In this document: positions 60,121 to 64,000 of the stretch, one piece after another | Layout: every line of letters begins with the position of its first letter | Position numbering within the stretch: the first letter of the stretch is position 1 | Source of the DNA: Clostridia bacterium | GTDB lineage: Bacteria > Bacillota > Clostridia > Acetivibrionales > STF1-152 | Direction of reading: 5' to 3' | DNA: 64,000 bases | NCBI GenBank assembly: GCA_028280575.1 | Contig: JANQLN010000048.1 | Location: 1 to 64,000 of the forward strand | Position numbers and translations under genes: made by a program | The notes under the pieces: generated by a model | What the model saw: the letters and a program-made list of their open reading frames with translations, nothing else | Told to the model about the DNA's origin: nothing | The model's database searches: none

Positions 60121-61899
60121 ATGAAAAGAAAAATATTTTTGCTGTATATAATACTCGTTATTATTGGAGTTACAATAACAGGCTTCTTCACATCTCAGAT
60201 ATCACACAGGTTTTATACGCAGGAAGTACAGCAAGGCCTGATAAACAATGCTTATTTAATAAAATATCATCTGGAGAACCATCCCAGTAAAAACGGAGCG
60301 GTAAATTACAATATAGAAGCAGCAAGGTATTCAGAGATTCTAAATAAACAGCAAGTTGAATTGGGCAACGGATATTATACCAGGATCACCTTTATTAATT
60401 TTGCAGGAAAAGTACTTGGCGAGTCTAAGGCCGATTACAGAGAAATGGAAAACAAACTTGACAGGCCTGAAATCCAGCAGGCAATCAAAGGCAGTGTAGG
60501 TCTTGATAAACGCTTCAGCAATACCCTGAAAGTGGATTTTCTTTACGTTGCGGTCCCCGTTGCCAGTCATAATTTAATCATACGCCTTTCTATTCCTCTT
60601 CTAAAGCTTACTGAAATTAATAATATCATATGGAAATATGCAGCTTTGGGAATACTGGCAGGAATATTGCTTACAACTATTCTGGCATTAAGGTTTTCCT
60701 ATTCACTTACAAATCCAATAAACGAGCTTAGTTCATTATCACGTGATATTGCCGGAGGTAATTATTCCAAAAGGGTTAATGTTGTTTCAAAGGATGAGCT
60801 TGGTGAACTGGCAAAAGCGTTTAATGAAATGGCCTATAAGCTGGAAAAAACTGTGGCGGATCTGAAAGATAAAAATATTAAATTTGACTCGGTAATGCAT
60901 AGCATGTCAAATGGCATAATAGCAGTTGACCGGAATTTCAGAATAATACTCATAAACTCCATTGCATGCAAGCTTTTTAACATATCCGAGCAAGAAGCAA
61001 TGGGAAATAATTTCACGGAAGGGGTAAGAAACAGTAAAATAAATAAGCTTATTGAAAGGGCAATAAAGGAAGACTCCCAGTTTACGGAAGAAATCAGAAA
61101 CAGCAGGCATTACGACAATATCCTTAGAATTACGGCAGTGCCGTTAAGGCAAAAAGAATGGACCGGCTCCAATTCAGGAGGCATTATATCAATACATGAC
61201 ATTACCAATATTAAAAAGCTGGAGCAAATAAGAACAGAATTTGTCTCAAATGTTACACATGAACTAAAAACACCCCTTACATCAATCAGGGGATTTGTAG
61301 AAACACTACGAAACGGTGCCATAAATGATCCAGGAGTTGCCGGAAGATTCCTTGAAATAATTGATATAGAAGCCGAGAGATTATACACACTTATAAACGA
61401 TATACTGCAGCTTTCAGAAATTGAAACCAAACAGAGGGACACCAATATAAAAAAATTCAAATTCCTTCCCCTGTTGAAAGAAACTATCTCCGTTCTTGAA
61501 GGCAGTGCCGAAAGCAAAAAAATTAGAATTAAATATAATGTGGAAGAAAATCTCAACATTATTGCAAATAGCAACAGAATAAAGCAAATGCTTATAAACC
61601 TGATTGACAATGCAATCAAATACAATAGAAAAGGCGGTTATGTTTCCATTACGGCTTATAAGGCCGAAGGGTCCGTAATTGTTATTGTAAAGGATAACGG
61701 TATAGGTATACCGGAAGACCACCAGAAAAGGATATTTGAGAGATTTTACAGGGTAGACAAGGGCCGTTCCAGAAGCATGGGAGGAACAGGCCTGGGGCTT
61801 TCAATCGTAAAGCATATAGTAAATTTATACAGCGGCAATATCAAGATAATCAGTAAACCAGGCGGAGGTACGGAATTCATAATCCAGCTTCCAATGTGA
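60121..61899 (+). CDS. PhoR-like sensor histidine kinase (HAMP, PAS)
   Basis: FVSNVTHELKTPLTSIRGFVETL; DNGIGIPEDHQKRIFERFYRVDKGRSRSMGGTGLGLSIVKHIV. Confidence 0.94.
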   Translation: MKRKIFLLYIILVIIGVTITGFFTSQISHRFYTQEVQQGLINNAYLIKYHLENHPSKNGAVNYNIEAARYSEILNKQQVELGNGYYTRITFINFAGKVLGESKADYREMENKLDRPEIQQAIKGSVGLDKRFSNTLKVDFLYVAVPVASHNLIIRLSIPLLKLTEINNIIWKYAALGILAGILLTTILALRFSYSLTNPINELSSLSRDIAGGNYSKRVNVVSKDELGELAKAFNEMAYKLEKTVADLKDKNIKFDSVMHSMSNGIIAVDRNFRIILINSIACKLFNISEQEAMGNNFTEGVRNSKINKLIERAIKEDSQFTEEIRNSRHYDNILRITAVPLRQKEWTGSNSGGIISIHDITNIKKLEQIRTEFVSNVTHELKTPLTSIRGFVETLRNGAINDPGVAGRFLEIIDIEAERLYTLINDILQLSEIETKQRDTNIKKFKFLPLLKETISVLEGSAESKKIRIKYNVEENLNIIANSNRIKQMLINLIDNAIKYNRKGGYVSITAYKAEGSVIVIVKDNGIGIPEDHQKRIFERFYRVDKGRSRSMGGTGLGLSIVKHIVNLYSGNIKIISKPGGGTEFIIQLPM

Positions 61900-61971
61900 A
61901 AATTATGGATTTTTTTCGGTTTATCCGAAGCAATTTGCTCATCCGGGTTTAATATACTGAATATCATCTGT

Positions 61972-63582
61972 TTAAATCCGGTTATTTCTATATTCAAGTG
62001 GCGGTATACCCATGACTTTCTTGAATACTCTTGAGAAGTATTGCGGATCATGGTATCCGACAGTTTGAGAAATTTCCGATATATTTGCATCTGTATTCTT
62101 CAGCAATTCACAGGCATTGTTCATTCGTATACATGTCAGGTATTGAAGCACGGTTTTTCCGGTTTCATTTTTTAATATGGTAGATAAATAGTTGGGATTA
62201 ATGGAAAATTCACGTGCTATTCTTTTAACTGTTAAATCCTCTCTGTAATAGGTTTTTATAAACCGTATAACTCTGCAAACCATATCTTGGCATTTATTTG
62301 CTATGAAATTGGATTGTTCGTCCGTTTGCAGCATATCTACTATAGCAGTATATAAATAATTGACAATGTCGTCCATACTGCTGAAGCTGTCAAATATTTG
62401 GCCGGTCAATAGAGCAGGGTCAATCTTGTCGTCTATATCAAGTCCCAGCTTGCTGCAAGCTTTTAAAAATACATTCATTACTTCTGTAAATATAGAACGG
62501 ATATGAGCCCCTGAGGCCTCCTTATAATGCTCAATCAGGAAAATGTATTCAAGAATGATCTTTATATTCTTTACATCATAAAACTGTATATATTTGCCCA
62601 ATAAATGTAATTTGTTATCCGGAAATGTAAAATTTCGCTTTGTTTCCGCGTCCTCAATCCTGTAAATCCGGTTATTCCCATGAATGAGCCTTAAATCAAA
62701 AGCTTTTTTGGTGTCTTTATAGAGTTTTTCATTTACTTTGCTTTGTATACTGCTTATTGCCAAGGTTATGGATATTTTTAAGAACCGGGTAGCTTTATTG
62801 TAAATATCAAATACTAATTTGTCACTGTTCTTTTTCAGTTTCTCCATATTTGTGTCTTTCAATATTATAAATAGTTGATTCTTATCTTTATAGTTTGTTA
62901 TTTTTAATGCATTATAATTTTCATTAAGCTCATCAATTATATTATTTAAACTGAACCTGACAAGATTCCTGTCTTCATATTTAAACTCCGATTGATAATA
63001 ACTGCTTCCGTCAATGTTAACCAGGATTAATATATACTTATATCCATCCCCGCTCCCGGGAAGATGGATTTCCTTATCCTGCCTTCCTTCTTTGGCAGAA
63101 TGAAAAATTTCATTGATGGATCTCTCAAGCAGCAGCTTTTGTTTGCTTCTCTCCAAATCTTCAACACTTCTTTTAATTATTTTAACTTCCTTTTCATGGT
63201 CCAGCTCATCCAATACACTTTTCATTGTTTTGATAAAGTTACTCTTGTGAATTGGTTTTAACAAATATCCGCTTACTCCCATATTGATTGCCTGCTCGGC
63301 ATATTCGAATTCTGCATACCCGCTTACAATAATAAACTTTGTTTTTGGATATAAAGGCTTCACTTTTTCAATCAGTTGAATTCCATCCAGACAGGGCATT
63401 CGAATATCTGTAATAACAATATGCGGCTTGTAATTTTCAATTATTTCGAGGGCATTTTCTCCATTATCTGCCTCCAGGATATTGGAGAATTCAAAATGAT
63501 ATTTTTTAATTTTTGAAATTATTCCATTTCTTATCCACTCTTCATCGTCAATTACCAAAATATCATATAACATATTTATCAC
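61972..63582 (-). CDS. YesN-like response regulator with AraC-type output domain
   Basis: ILVIDDEEWIRNGI receiver; NISEISQTVGYHDPQYFSRVFKKVMGIPPLEYR. Confidence 0.94.
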   Translation of the reverse strand: MINMLYDILVIDDEEWIRNGIISKIKKYHFEFSNILEADNGENALEIIENYKPHIVITDIRMPCLDGIQLIEKVKPLYPKTKFIIVSGYAEFEYAEQAINMGVSGYLLKPIHKSNFIKTMKSVLDELDHEKEVKIIKRSVEDLERSKQKLLLERSINEIFHSAKEGRQDKEIHLPGSGDGYKYILILVNIDGSSYYQSEFKYEDRNLVRFSLNNIIDELNENYNALKITNYKDKNQLFIILKDTNMEKLKKNSDKLVFDIYNKATRFLKISITLAISSIQSKVNEKLYKDTKKAFDLRLIHGNNRIYRIEDAETKRNFTFPDNKLHLLGKYIQFYDVKNIKIILEYIFLIEHYKEASGAHIRSIFTEVMNVFLKACSKLGLDIDDKIDPALLTGQIFDSFSSMDDIVNYLYTAIVDMLQTDEQSNFIANKCQDMVCRVIRFIKTYYREDLTVKRIAREFSINPNYLSTILKNETGKTVLQYLTCIRMNNACELLKNTDANISEISQTVGYHDPQYFSRVFKKVMGIPPLEYRNNRI

Positions 63583-64000
63583 CCCTCTTGATATCCGTAT
63601 ACAGGAAGCTTGATAATCACCTGCGTACCTGCACCCGTTTTACTCTTTATTTCAATTCCATATTGATTGCCATAAGTCAGCTTGATTCTATCATTTACAT
63701 TTTTGACACCGATGCTTTTCTTATAGTTTTTCAATAATTTCTCCTCTCTTCCATTTACATAATCAGTCAGATTTTTAAGCTGTTCTTCAGACATCCCGCA
63801 GCCGTCGTCCAAAACCTTTATAAACAGGCAATAATCTTTGATATAGGCACATATTTCAAGGTAACCCTTTTCTTTTTTGTTGTAAAACCCATGGACTATT
63901 GAGTTCTCGACAATGGGCTGAAGGATAAATTTCAGGGTTTTGCAGGATTTAATCTTTTCATCCACATTATAAAATACATCAAAGCAGTTTTTAAATCTTA
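63579..64000 (-). CDS. YesM-like sensor histidine kinase, C-terminal part; gene continues beyond window edge
   Basis: LKFILQPIVENSIVHG, DDGCGMSEEQL; frame open upstream of 63965 (RFKNCFDVFYNVDEKIKS). Confidence 0.92.
   Translation of the reverse strand, partial: RFKNCFDVFYNVDEKIKSCKTLKFILQPIVENSIVHGFYNKKEKGYLEICAYIKDYCLFIKVLDDGCGMSEEQLKNLTDYVNGREEKLLKNYKKSIGVKNVNDRIKLTYGNQYGIEIKSKTGAGTQVIIKLPVYGYQEG

Noticed and set aside
1-64000. tRNA or rRNA genes
   Set aside because: No cloverleaf or conserved rRNA segments recognised on reading; a tRNAscan/Infernal run would be decisive.

Overview
Window from a low-GC, spore-forming Clostridia-type chromosome. Evidence for the lineage: spmA/spmB, an alpha/beta SASP, AbrB, the infC-rpmI-rplT operon, thrS behind a T-box, pst-phoU-phoPR, bioY and cysK. 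The outstanding region is about 26.1-50.4 kb on the minus strand. A canonical cobalamin riboswitch (~50.2-50.37 kb) heads a run encoding two small DUF2292-like proteins, one of them missed by the ORF track. It continues with a secreted surface protein, two very large SLH-anchored proteins, an SLH-anchored alpha/alpha-barrel protein, a membrane-anchored DUF4430 protein and an ECF-type transporter (T subunit plus a fused A-A-S polypeptide). The alpha-barrel and DUF4430 domains match the two-domain plan of animal intrinsic factor/transcobalamin, so I propose a riboswitch-controlled Gram-positive surface system for vitamin B12 capture and relay. Near-identical ~172-bp inverted repeat copies bracket this region at 24.0 and 50.6-50.8 kb. 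Other items: a putative ANTAR-type two-hairpin antiterminator before the ammonium transporter, a DnaA-box cluster far from any dnaA, a probable frameshift in a radical SAM gene, an ATT start for infC, a BirA-like operator before bioY, and a pair of matching leader/terminator elements of unknown identity. All calls come from reading the sequence and the supplied ORFs; no searches were run.
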